64,000 nt of DNA from NCBI RefSeq assembly GCF_029255285.1, contig NZ_JAPUVI010000086.1:40757-104756 (forward strand), in the 5' to 3' direction. Position 1 is the first letter of the stretch. Each line of letters begins with the position of its first letter. Position numbers and translations under genes: made by a program. Below the pieces are notes generated by a model, which did not search any database, was not told where the DNA came from, and was given only the letters and a program-made list of their open reading frames with translations. This DNA is from Accumulibacter sp. Lineage in GTDB: Bacteria > Pseudomonadota > Gammaproteobacteria > Burkholderiales > Rhodocyclaceae. Below are positions 37,635 to 45,361 of the stretch, piece after piece.

Positions 37635-38921
37635 ATGGCCAGACGAAAACGCCCTGTTGGCAAGGCACGGCATCAGAGCGGGGTGGCGCTGCTGGCCATC
37701 TTGACGCTGTTTTCGGTGGTCGGGCTGTACTTGTTCGTCGGGCAACTCAATGCGACACAGCATCGGATAACGCGCGATATGGCGGCGGCAACGACGCTCG
37801 TCGAGGCGAAGCAGGCACTGATCGGCGACGCCGTTTCACGTGCCTCGGTCAACGAAGCGGGGTACTTGCGTTTGCCCGACCTGGGGTTCAGTTTCGGATC
37901 GCCGGCTGAAGGCTACGCTTCGGGAGCCTTTGCCGGCAACGGCAAGGATTTCTCGGTGGTCGGCATGTTTCCGTGGAAAACGCTCGATACCGGACCGCTG
38001 CGCGATGACAGCGGACAATGCCTGTGGTACGCGGTTTCCGGCCGCTTGAAGACTGTCCCGAAAACCGACGCACTGAACTGGGATACCCTAGGCCAGATCG
38101 ACGTCATCAACGCCAACGGCAGTTTCATCGCCGTCAATCTGGCAGCCTTGCTTGTCGCACCAGGCCCGGCGCTGGAAGCGCAGAGCCGAACGCTGGCCGA
38201 CCCGGCGTACCTCGAGTGCGGTGGCAATTACGACGCTCGCAACTATCTCGACGCCTTCGACAGCGCTCACGCCGTCGCCGGGCAGCTCAACTATTTCGAC
38301 GGCTCGACCAACCGCCGGGTCGCCTCGAGCAGCGGCAACAAGAAGTTCGTCCTCGTGGACAGCGACTATTTCAACGACCGCTTCGAATTCGTCACCGTCG
38401 ACCAGATCTTCGATCCCTTGATCCGGCGCCGCGACTTCGCCGCCATGATCGGCATCCTCGCGCCGTCCGACGACCCCGGCGGTCGACTGCTCGACGATCC
38501 GACTTTTCAGGCGCATCTGAAAACGATCGTGATCAGTGGCAGCAAGGGAACCGACCGCCTCGACTGTAGCTGCAAGAACCCTCCTGCCTGCACTCCGCCG
38601 GCACGCGGAGACGCCTTTCAGGAGTTCTGTGACAACTGGAAGGAGATGTTGTTTCTCACTCAGCTTCCCACGCCGTCGCGGATACTCATCGACGGTGTGT
38701 CGTCGTCGTTTGACTGCAGCCGCGTTCTCCTCTTCGCCGGCCGCAAGACGGCGGCTCAGAGTCGCGCTACGTCGGCGGACAAAGCGAACCCGCTGAATTA
38801 TCTGGAGAACGCGAACGCGAGCTCCTTTGGCGTGCCGACGGCGAGTTCGAGCGCCTTCGCGGGTAGATCGGTCTTCGACTGGCGCAATGCGGCGGCGGAT
38901 CTGGTCAGGTGCCTGGCGTGA
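37635..38921 (+). CDS. Pilus-cluster membrane-anchored protein of unknown function (PilX-like N-terminus)
   Basis: The 428-residue product starts at ATG 37635 after a GGGAGGA ribosome site; a longer frame to 37593 is less likely. After a basic stretch comes one hydrophobic helix preceded by HQSGVALLAILTLFSVVGLY, similar to PilX-type minor-pilin N-termini but without the prepilin Glu at +5. The large exported part contains several Cys (CSCKNPPACTPP) and no domain I recognise. It lies between the assembly genes and a true prepilin, so it may be a tip or adhesin component (inference). Confidence 0.7.
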   Translation: MARRKRPVGKARHQSGVALLAILTLFSVVGLYLFVGQLNATQHRITRDMAAATTLVEAKQALIGDAVSRASVNEAGYLRLPDLGFSFGSPAEGYASGAFAGNGKDFSVVGMFPWKTLDTGPLRDDSGQCLWYAVSGRLKTVPKTDALNWDTLGQIDVINANGSFIAVNLAALLVAPGPALEAQSRTLADPAYLECGGNYDARNYLDAFDSAHAVAGQLNYFDGSTNRRVASSSGNKKFVLVDSDYFNDRFEFVTVDQIFDPLIRRRDFAAMIGILAPSDDPGGRLLDDPTFQAHLKTIVISGSKGTDRLDCSCKNPPACTPPARGDAFQEFCDNWKEMLFLTQLPTPSRILIDGVSSSFDCSRVLLFAGRKTAAQSRATSADKANPLNYLENANASSFGVPTASSSAFAGRSVFDWRNAAADLVRCLA

Positions 38922-39679
38922 CAAGCCGCTCCTGCCCGATCGCAACGGGCTCCGGATTCAGTCTGGCCGAACTGGCGGTGGTGCTGACAATCGTCTCGCT
39001 GCTCATCGGCGGCCTGCTCGTCCCCTTGACGGCGCAGGTCGACCTACGCGCCGCGCACGATACGCGACAGTCTCTCGCCGAGATCCGCGAGGCCCTGCTG
39101 GGTTATGCAGCAGTCAAGGGACGCCTGCCTTGTCCCGCATCGGCGACCACGGCGAGCAATGTCCTAGGAGCCGGCAGCGAGGCGTTTCTCGATGCCGGCG
39201 GACTTTGTCCCAATGCCGCTGGCGTTTTGCCGTGGGCGACCCTCGGGGTCCGGGAAACCGACGCCTGGGGGCGACGTTATTCGTATCGCGTCACATCGGT
39301 GTTCGCTCAGTGCGTGGCACCGCCACTCCTCACTTACGGCACACCGTGTACGGCGCCGAGCGTCTCCTTCGTCTTGACCTCGCTGGGCGACCTGCAGGTC
39401 AGGTCCGTCGCCGGCGGCAGCGTGATTGCCCAACAAGTACCGGCAATAGTGGTATCCCACGGCAAGAACGGCAATGGCGCCTATACGCCGCAGGGTACGC
39501 AATTGCCAGTCGGCACGGACGCCGACGAACTGGACAATCAGTTGACCAACGTCGGTGCAAGCACAGCCAACCTCGATTTCGTCAGCAAGAGTCCCACACC
39601 GACCTTCGACGACGAAGTCGTCTGGCTTTCTCCTGGCGTTCTCTTCAATCGCATGATCAGCGTCGGTAGATTGCCTTGA
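38909..39679 (+). CDS. Type IV prepilin-like protein
   Basis: The 256-residue product (GTG 38909, 13-bp overlap with the previous gene) has a prepilin peptidase site GSG|FSLAELAVVLTIVSLL. Gly precedes the cleaved bond, Phe is +1 and Glu is +5, followed by the hydrophobic helix. The mature domain has paired Cys residues and a C-terminal DEVVWLSPGVLFNRM seen in large minor pilins. It should be processed by a PilD-type peptidase encoded elsewhere. Its stop overlaps the ATG of the adenylate cyclase. Confidence 0.88.
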   Translation: MPGVTSRSCPIATGSGFSLAELAVVLTIVSLLIGGLLVPLTAQVDLRAAHDTRQSLAEIREALLGYAAVKGRLPCPASATTASNVLGAGSEAFLDAGGLCPNAAGVLPWATLGVRETDAWGRRYSYRVTSVFAQCVAPPLLTYGTPCTAPSVSFVLTSLGDLQVRSVAGGSVIAQQVPAIVVSHGKNGNGAYTPQGTQLPVGTDADELDNQLTNVGASTANLDFVSKSPTPTFDDEVVWLSPGVLFNRMISVGRLP

Positions 39680-41082
39680 TGGGCGGCGATCAGCCTTTTC
39701 TCGACCGACTGCGTAATGCGGGTATTTCGCCAGACGATAGCGAAGAACTGCGCTTGCAGAAATCCCTGCTGTTTTTTGCCACCGGCCTGATCAGCCTGGC
39801 GTCGATGGTCTGGCTGTTGATCTACTGGCAACTCGGGCCGCGTTTCTCGTCCAACCTGCCTTTCGGCCTCCAACTGCTGCTCGTCGGCAATCTGCTCGTC
39901 TACCTGAAGACGCTCAACTTCAACGCTTTCCGGGTCTTGCAGTTGTCGCTCTTCCTGTTCACGCCCTTCGTTGCGCAGTGGAGCATCGGCAGCTTCATCA
40001 CCGCCAGCGGCATCAGCATCTGGGCTCTATTGGCACCGGTCGGCGCCGTTCTGTTCATTGGCCCGCGACAATCGGGCGCCTGGTTTTTCGCCTACTTCTT
40101 TCTGACGATCCTTTCCGGTGCCTTTGACTTCTACCTGGCCGATGCGCCGCCGCCGTCGCAGTATACGGTGTCGCCACAGACGGCCGCCTTCTTCTTCGCA
40201 CTCAATTTTGCCGCCGTATCGACGATCGTCTATTTGCTGCTCCGCTATTCGGACAAAGAAAAGCACGCGGCGCAAGAACGCTTGCGGGAAGCGCACCGCT
40301 TGCTGCAGGTCGAGCAGGACCGTTCCGAACGATTGTTGCTGAACATTCTTCCGGGGCCTGTCGCCGAACGGCTGAAGCAAGGCAATCAGACCATCGCCGA
40401 CGGTTTCGCCGAGGTCTCGGTAATGTTCGCCGACATCGTAAACTTCACCCGTGTCGCCGAGGGGCTGACGCCGCAGCAGGTATTCGCCATGCTGAACAGG
40501 ATCTTCTCGTGCTTCGACGAACTGGCCGAGAAGTATGGTCTGGAGAAGATCAAGACCATTGGCGACGCCTACATGGTCGCCGCCGGCCTCGACGACGCGC
40601 GTCGCGACCATTTGGAGGCGCTCGCCGACATGGCGCTCGAGATGTGCGCAATGCTGCGTGACAACTCGGAGGTCAACGAGAGGAATCTCGAATTGCGTAT
40701 CGGCATCGGCACCGGCCCGGTCGTCGCAGGGGTCGTCGGCAAGAAAAAGTTCATTTACGATCTGTGGGGCGATACGGTCAACATCGCGAGTCGGATCACC
40801 ACCGAAGGCGTTCCCGGTATGGTCCAGGTCGATGAGCGCAGCTATCGACGCCTGCGCGATCGCTTCGATTTTCTCGAACCTCAGACGATTCATCTCAAGG
40901 GCAAGGGGAACATGGTCGTGCATCGCCTGATCGGCCGCCGGGCGGGACGGCCGACGCCCGGCAGTCCGACTGAGTCATCGGATCAGGGTACCGGCGGCGT
41001 CGCCGGATCGGCCAGCATGGCCTCCGGCCTGCCTGCTTCAGGACTGAGCAACGCCTCACCGCAAACGCCGGGCCGCGCATGA
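39679..41082 (+). CDS. Membrane class III adenylate cyclase
   Basis: From ATG 39679 (ATGA overlap with the prepilin gene) the product has 467 residues. Six hydrophobic segments (about 30-190) are followed by a linker coiled coil and the cyclase domain (about 240-410). Metal Asp residues lie in VMFADIVNFT (D252) and IGDAYM (D296). Lys292 and Asp361 (YDLWGD) mark ATP rather than GTP as substrate; N368 and R372 stabilise the transition state. A Ser/Pro/Gly tail ends the protein. Translational coupling to a prepilin suggests that cAMP output is tied to pilus function. Confidence 0.9.
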   Translation: MGGDQPFLDRLRNAGISPDDSEELRLQKSLLFFATGLISLASMVWLLIYWQLGPRFSSNLPFGLQLLLVGNLLVYLKTLNFNAFRVLQLSLFLFTPFVAQWSIGSFITASGISIWALLAPVGAVLFIGPRQSGAWFFAYFFLTILSGAFDFYLADAPPPSQYTVSPQTAAFFFALNFAAVSTIVYLLLRYSDKEKHAAQERLREAHRLLQVEQDRSERLLLNILPGPVAERLKQGNQTIADGFAEVSVMFADIVNFTRVAEGLTPQQVFAMLNRIFSCFDELAEKYGLEKIKTIGDAYMVAAGLDDARRDHLEALADMALEMCAMLRDNSEVNERNLELRIGIGTGPVVAGVVGKKKFIYDLWGDTVNIASRITTEGVPGMVQVDERSYRRLRDRFDFLEPQTIHLKGKGNMVVHRLIGRRAGRPTPGSPTESSDQGTGGVAGSASMASGLPASGLSNASPQTPGRA

Positions 41083-41198
41083 CCGATCACGTGTCGTGCT
41101 CACAGCCATTGCCCTTCGAGTTCATGTCAACCGCCGGACGGAGGAAACGTTATGCCGGGCAGGGATAACAAGCATAGATACTTCCACAGGAGATAAAA

Positions 41199-41483
41199 AT
41201 GGGTAGCTTGAGCACCGAGTCGTTCGACCAGTTTCTGGATTCGCTGAAACAAGCGGGCGTGGCGATCAGCAACGAGGTTGAATTGCGCGAACGACTGGCC
41301 GAAGCACAGCGCTGGCGTTTCGCCTTCGCCACTCTGGCATCGAACGGTCGTCCGCTGGGAATCCGCTTCGAAGGTGCTGGTGGCCAGGTCAGCGAGGCAG
41401 ATATCCACCGCGCTTTTGCCCGTTTCCAGTTCCCGGAGAGCCTCGAAACGGTGTTTTCTGCCAATCTTCGGGCGACGCACTGA
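41199..41483 (+). CDS. Small protein of unknown function
   Basis: A 94-residue reading frame starts with ATG nine bases after an AGGAG ribosome site. The product is acidic-to-neutral, mostly helical, with ESFDQFLDSLKQAGVAI and LAEAQRWRFAFATLASNGRPLG segments, and no signal peptide or membrane helix. I do not recognise a domain. Good ribosome site, soluble composition and position between strong genes support it as real. Confidence 0.65.
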   Translation: MGSLSTESFDQFLDSLKQAGVAISNEVELRERLAEAQRWRFAFATLASNGRPLGIRFEGAGGQVSEADIHRAFARFQFPESLETVFSANLRATH

Positions 41484-41571
41484 CCCAGCGGGCCGCCGTC
41501 TCTGGCGCCTTGCCGGCCGCAAAGTAGTCAAGCTTGTTGAACGAAGACTGCGGTGGAGTCATAATGCATTC

Positions 41572-41952
41572 ATGAATGACTCACCTCCTCAGGATCCGCG
41601 TCGCCGGCTCCGCGAACTTCTCACCATCCCCGAGCGCGATCGTAGCGACGCGCAATGGGATGAAATCATCGAGCTGGAAATCACGTTGGCGCCGGGCAAC
41701 CGCGAGTCGGAACGGCCGTTTGACCGGCAATCCGAGCGTCCGATGGACAAGCGCCAGGGGAGCGCCGGACCCGGTCGCCGCCCCGACCAGCGCAAGATGG
41801 GACCCCGTCCTGCAGGTGCTTCCCGACCAGACCCGCGGCCGCCTGTCGCCAGGCCGGAGACGGCGTCGGACACCCCACCTGATGGCCGGGTAACGAAGAG
41901 ACATACGCGACGACCCAGGCGGCCACCAGACGTGTCGGGTGGTGAAAGCTGA
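41572..41952 (+). CDS. Arg/Pro-rich protein of unknown function
   Basis: A 126-residue frame from ATG 41572. The first 45 residues look like a short folded unit (RRLRELLTIPERDRSDAQW then DEIIELEITLAPGNR). The rest is low complexity, rich in Arg, Pro and Asp, and likely disordered and basic, so nucleic-acid binding is conceivable. No family is recognised. No strong ribosome site is visible, and high GC alone can produce such frames, so this is tentative. Confidence 0.45.
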   Translation: MNDSPPQDPRRRLRELLTIPERDRSDAQWDEIIELEITLAPGNRESERPFDRQSERPMDKRQGSAGPGRRPDQRKMGPRPAGASRPDPRPPVARPETASDTPPDGRVTKRHTRRPRRPPDVSGGES

Positions 41953-41983
41953 CCCGACCCCCCTGCCCAACCCGGTAATTCCC

Positions 41984-42712
41984 TCAACGGGGCGCCTGCT
42001 CCCGTAACCACAAGCACCTGCCTTTGCTTGCTTGGTCGATGGCGGCCAGCACTTTCTGGTGTTCGGCCAACTCTTCTGGACTGGCAGGCTTTGCCTGGAG
42101 TGTTTGGCGCCGGCTGGCGGAGGACGTCTTGGCGCCGATATCGAGGCGTCCGATGCTGTCTTCGCCCAGATCGATGATCAGGCTTTCCTGACCGCGGGTC
42201 ATCGCGAGATAGACTTCGGCGAGAATCTCGGCGTCAAGTAAGGCGCCGTGCAGCGTACGATGCGAGTTGTCTACACCATAGCGTTCGCATAGAGCGTTGA
42301 GGTTGTTTTTCTTGCCGGGATGCAGATCCTTGGCCATCCGCAGCGTGTCGCAGATCCCATGGCACACCGTATCCACCGGCGCCATGTCCAACAGAGCCAG
42401 TTCAGCATTCAGGAAGCCGACATCGAACGCGGCATTGTGGATGACGAGTTCCGCGCCGCGCACGAAATCGAGAAATTCGGCCGCGATATCGGCAAAACGT
42501 GGCTTGTCGAGCAGAAACTCGCGGCTGATCCCATGCACCGACAGGGCGCCAGCATCAATGTCACGATCCGGGTTGAGGTAACGGTGGAAGTGACGCCTAG
42601 TCAGACGCCGATTACGCATTTCGACGCAGCCGATCTCGATGAGGCGATGGCCGAACTTGTGCTCGAGGCCAGTCGTTTCAGTATCGAGAAAGATCTGTCG
42701 CATGCGTGTCAT
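41984..42712 (-). CDS. dnaQ: DNA polymerase III epsilon subunit, 3'-5' proofreading exonuclease
   Basis: The 242-residue product is a DEDDh exonuclease: Exo I FLDTETTG (D10, E12), Exo II LVIHNAAFDVGFLN, Exo III HGALLDAEILA. The C-terminal tail is polar and may carry the polymerase alpha contact. It proofreads during replication. rnhA starts upstream on the same strand with a 35-bp gap, an arrangement related to the rnhA-dnaQ neighbourhood of enterics. Confidence 0.95.
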   Translation of the reverse strand: MTRMRQIFLDTETTGLEHKFGHRLIEIGCVEMRNRRLTRRHFHRYLNPDRDIDAGALSVHGISREFLLDKPRFADIAAEFLDFVRGAELVIHNAAFDVGFLNAELALLDMAPVDTVCHGICDTLRMAKDLHPGKKNNLNALCERYGVDNSHRTLHGALLDAEILAEVYLAMTRGQESLIIDLGEDSIGRLDIGAKTSSASRRQTLQAKPASPEELAEHQKVLAAIDQASKGRCLWLREQAPR

Positions 42713-42747
42713 TCCGTCGTTGAACTTGACTGCCCTTGCCAGCCCGC

Positions 42748-43236
42748 TCAGCCGGACGATGATTGTTGGCCAACCGGGGGCACAGGACCGACGTGTCGCA
42801 GCTCGTCCATTCCACGATTGGCCAGAGCGTCCGCCCGCTCGTTACCGCTGTGCCCGGCATGTCCCTTGACCCAACACCACTGGATCCGGTGTTGGCCAGC
42901 AAGCTCATCCAGACGCTGCCAGAGGTCGGCATTTTTCACTGGTTTCTTGTCCGACGTTCGCCAACCATTGCGTTTCCAGTTGTGAATCCATTCGCTGATA
43001 CCTTTCTGAAGGTATTGCGAATCAGTGTGGAGTTGAACCGTCGCCGGCTTCTTGAGAGCTTCGAGGGCACGAATCGCGGCGGTCATTTCCATTCGATTGT
43101 TCGTCGTAACGGGTTCGCCACCCCATAGCTCCTTCTCGTAATTGCCCGACTGCAAAACGACACCCCAGCCACCGGGACCAGGATTGCCGCGACAACCGCC
43201 GTCGGCGTAGATGGTGACCAGCAGTTCAGCGCCCAT
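42748..43236 (-). CDS. rnhA: Ribonuclease HI
   Basis: A 162-residue RNase HI with all four catalytic acids: D12 ([17 protein letters not shown]), E50 (NRMEMTAAI), D72 (HTDSQYL), D136 (NERADALAN), plus the basic [16 protein letters not shown] handle. It removes RNA from RNA-DNA hybrids. The short C-terminal tail after the last motif is Gly/Pro-rich. It overlaps the methyltransferase 3' end by 11 bp. Confidence 0.96.
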   Translation of the reverse strand: MGAELLVTIYADGGCRGNPGPGGWGVVLQSGNYEKELWGGEPVTTNNRMEMTAAIRALEALKKPATVQLHTDSQYLQKGISEWIHNWKRNGWRTSDKKPVKNADLWQRLDELAGQHRIQWCWVKGHAGHSGNERADALANRGMDELRHVGPVPPVGQQSSSG

Positions 43237-43951
43237 GAAGTTCGCCCCTTTTTTGGCTGACTATGGATAGCGCCTTACGAGGTGCAGGTTGTCGCTTCCA
43301 GTTCGGCAGGATCAGGCGCATGCTGTGCACGCGCTTGATCGCGCGTACCAGGTAAACGCCGCCGGCAAACCCCCACCAGCGCTCACCGATTCCTTCGATC
43401 AGGTGCCAGCGCCTCAACCAGTGCTCGTGCTGGCAAGGCGGCACGTAACAGCCGAAACTGACTCGATCAACCTCGAAGCCGAGCAGTTGCAGCCAGTCCT
43501 TGAGCCGAAGTACCGACAGATACTGACCATTCCACGGAAAGCCGGCAGGACAGTTGGGCAACCGGCGGCGCAGACCCCAGAGGGAGATCGGGTTGAAACC
43601 GGTGATCAAGACTTCGCCTTCAGGAATCAGAACGCGTTCGATCTCGCGCAGAATCTGGTGTGGATCATCATGAAATTCGAGCACGTGCGGCATGACCAGG
43701 AGGTCGACGCTATGCGCCGAGAAAGGCAGTTGACGCAGGTCACAAATGACGTCTGCCTGGCCCGACGGATAGGCGATCTGGCGCAGCGGGATGCGGTTCT
43801 GAGCGAGCAGATCGAACTGCGGCAGCCCGAGCTGGATCGCGTTGTAGCCGAACAGGTCGGCCACCGTGGCATCGATCCGCGCTTTCTCCCAAGCCATGAC
43901 GTAGCGCCCTTGCGGGGTTTGCAGCCAGGCGTCGAGGCCAGCAATTGACAT
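43226..43951 (-). CDS. Class I SAM-dependent methyltransferase (YafS-like)
   Basis: The 241-residue product from ATG 43951 is a Methyltransf_11-type enzyme with a [26 protein letters not shown] motif (core DLRQLPF and [12 protein letters not shown]). It resembles E. coli YafS, which also lies between gloB and rnhA. The glycine-rich SAM loop near residue 35-45 is weak, so activity should not be assumed. Substrate is unknown. It diverges from gloB with 27 bp between starts. Confidence 0.85.
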   Translation of the reverse strand: MSIAGLDAWLQTPQGRYVMAWEKARIDATVADLFGYNAIQLGLPQFDLLAQNRIPLRQIAYPSGQADVICDLRQLPFSAHSVDLLVMPHVLEFHDDPHQILREIERVLIPEGEVLITGFNPISLWGLRRRLPNCPAGFPWNGQYLSVLRLKDWLQLLGFEVDRVSFGCYVPPCQHEHWLRRWHLIEGIGERWWGFAGGVYLVRAIKRVHSMRLILPNWKRQPAPRKALSIVSQKRGELHGR

Positions 43952-43978
43952 TTTCCGCAGTTCTTCCAAAATTCGACA

Positions 43979-44740
43979 ATGTTCGACGTCATCCGTATCC
44001 CGGCCTTCAAGGATAACTACATCTGGTTGTTGCACAACGGTGCCGCTGCCGCTGTCGTCGACCCTGGTGATGCGCGCCCGGTCCTCGATGTGCTCAGGAG
44101 AGAACGTCTTTCGCTGACCACCATACTCGTCACGCATCACCATGCCGATCACCAGGGGGGGGTGTCGGACTTGCTGGCGCACCATGCGGCAGAGGTTTTC
44201 GGGCCGGCAGCGGAATCCATCGCAGGCATCACGCGCCCCTTGCGTGGCGGAGAGACAATCCGCATCGCCGCCTGCGATGACGACTTCCAGGTCGTCGCGG
44301 TCCCCGGGCATACGCTGGGACACGTTGCGTATTATGGCGCAGGCTGTCTGTTCTGTGGGGATACCTTGTTCGCCGGCGGGTGTGGCCGCCTGTTCGAGGG
44401 AAGTGCCGCGCAAATGGCGGAATCACTGGCTCGGCTGGCCGCCTTGCCGGACGAAACCGCCGTCTATTGCGCGCACGAATACACACAGGCCAACCTGCGT
44501 TTTGCGCTGGCAGTCGAGCCCGGCAACCGTCGACTACAGAACCGTGCCGCCGAAGTGGCGGCGGCCCGCGCCCGAGGAGCCGCGACGGTGCCGTCGACCA
44601 TCGCCATCGAGAAGGCGACCAACCCTTTCTTGCGTTGCCGCGAACCGGAAGTGCTGGCCAGCACTCAGCGCAGGGCTCCCGAGGCGCGCGACGAAGTCGC
44701 CGTATTTGGCGCTTTGCGGGAGTGGAAGAACGCTTTCTGA
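43979..44740 (+). CDS. gloB: Hydroxyacylglutathione hydrolase (glyoxalase II)
   Basis: The 253-residue metallo-beta-lactamase-fold enzyme hydrolyses S-lactoylglutathione in methylglyoxal detoxification. Metal motif THHHADH at 52-58, GHTLGHVAY, LFCGDTLFAGGCGRLFEG and CAHEYTQANLRFA are all present, and the C-terminal HAGH domain has NPFLR. It diverges from the methyltransferase gene and converges with the receiver gene. Confidence 0.95.
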   Translation: MFDVIRIPAFKDNYIWLLHNGAAAAVVDPGDARPVLDVLRRERLSLTTILVTHHHADHQGGVSDLLAHHAAEVFGPAAESIAGITRPLRGGETIRIAACDDDFQVVAVPGHTLGHVAYYGAGCLFCGDTLFAGGCGRLFEGSAAQMAESLARLAALPDETAVYCAHEYTQANLRFALAVEPGNRRLQNRAAEVAAARARGAATVPSTIAIEKATNPFLRCREPEVLASTQRRAPEARDEVAVFGALREWKNAF

Positions 44741-44767
44741 AATGGCCTGGAGCCGGGCGATTCTGGT

Positions 44768-45199
44768 TCAGGCGGTTTGCCGGCTCACCGACGGCGTCGG
44801 TTGCCGCGCTGACTGCCAGGCCCGGCCGACCGTGTCGAGCAGCGTGCCAGCCTTGAACGGTTTGATGACGAAGCCACTGGCGCCGGCCTGAATCGATTCG
44901 CGCACGGCGTCTGCGCTGGGGTTTCCGGTAACCATCACGACGACTGTCTCCGGGTACATCACTCGGATAGCCTGCAGCGTTTCGAGACCGTCCATTTCCG
45001 GCATCATCACGTCCAGGCAGACGATGTCGGGGCGCAGACGTTCCGCGAGTTCGAGCGCCACGACGCCATTGCGCGCCTCGCCAATGACATCATAGCGGTT
45101 GTCGCGCAGGATGCTACGCAGCAGTGTCCGCGTCAAATCGCAATCGTCAACGAGCAGGACTCTCGGTCCGGATGACGTCTTGGTGCTCTTCTCGTTCAC
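44768..45199 (-). CDS. Single-domain response regulator (CheY-like)
   Basis: The 143-residue product is one receiver domain: VLLVDDCDLTR acidic pocket, phospho-Asp D63 in CLDVMMPEMDG, Thr in VMVTGNPS and Lys in VIKPFKAG. No output domain follows. It has no kinase beside it, so it is an orphan receiver that may act by protein contact, for example on chemotaxis or pilus machinery (inference). Confidence 0.92.
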   Translation of the reverse strand: MNEKSTKTSSGPRVLLVDDCDLTRTLLRSILRDNRYDVIGEARNGVVALELAERLRPDIVCLDVMMPEMDGLETLQAIRVMYPETVVVMVTGNPSADAVRESIQAGASGFVIKPFKAGTLLDTVGRAWQSARQPTPSVSRQTA

Positions 45200-45361
45200 A
45201 AGTTGGTCTCAATGTGCGGGCCGGCAGTACGGGAAAGCCATAGGCCGTGACTTCCTGTCCGGCGGTACGCCGCCCACCGCTCTGCCCGAATCCTCGTGCC
45301 GGTGCGGGAAGCGCATCTTCGTGCTAAATTCGCCGTTCGACCAGCCAGCTTGCGGCCTGCC

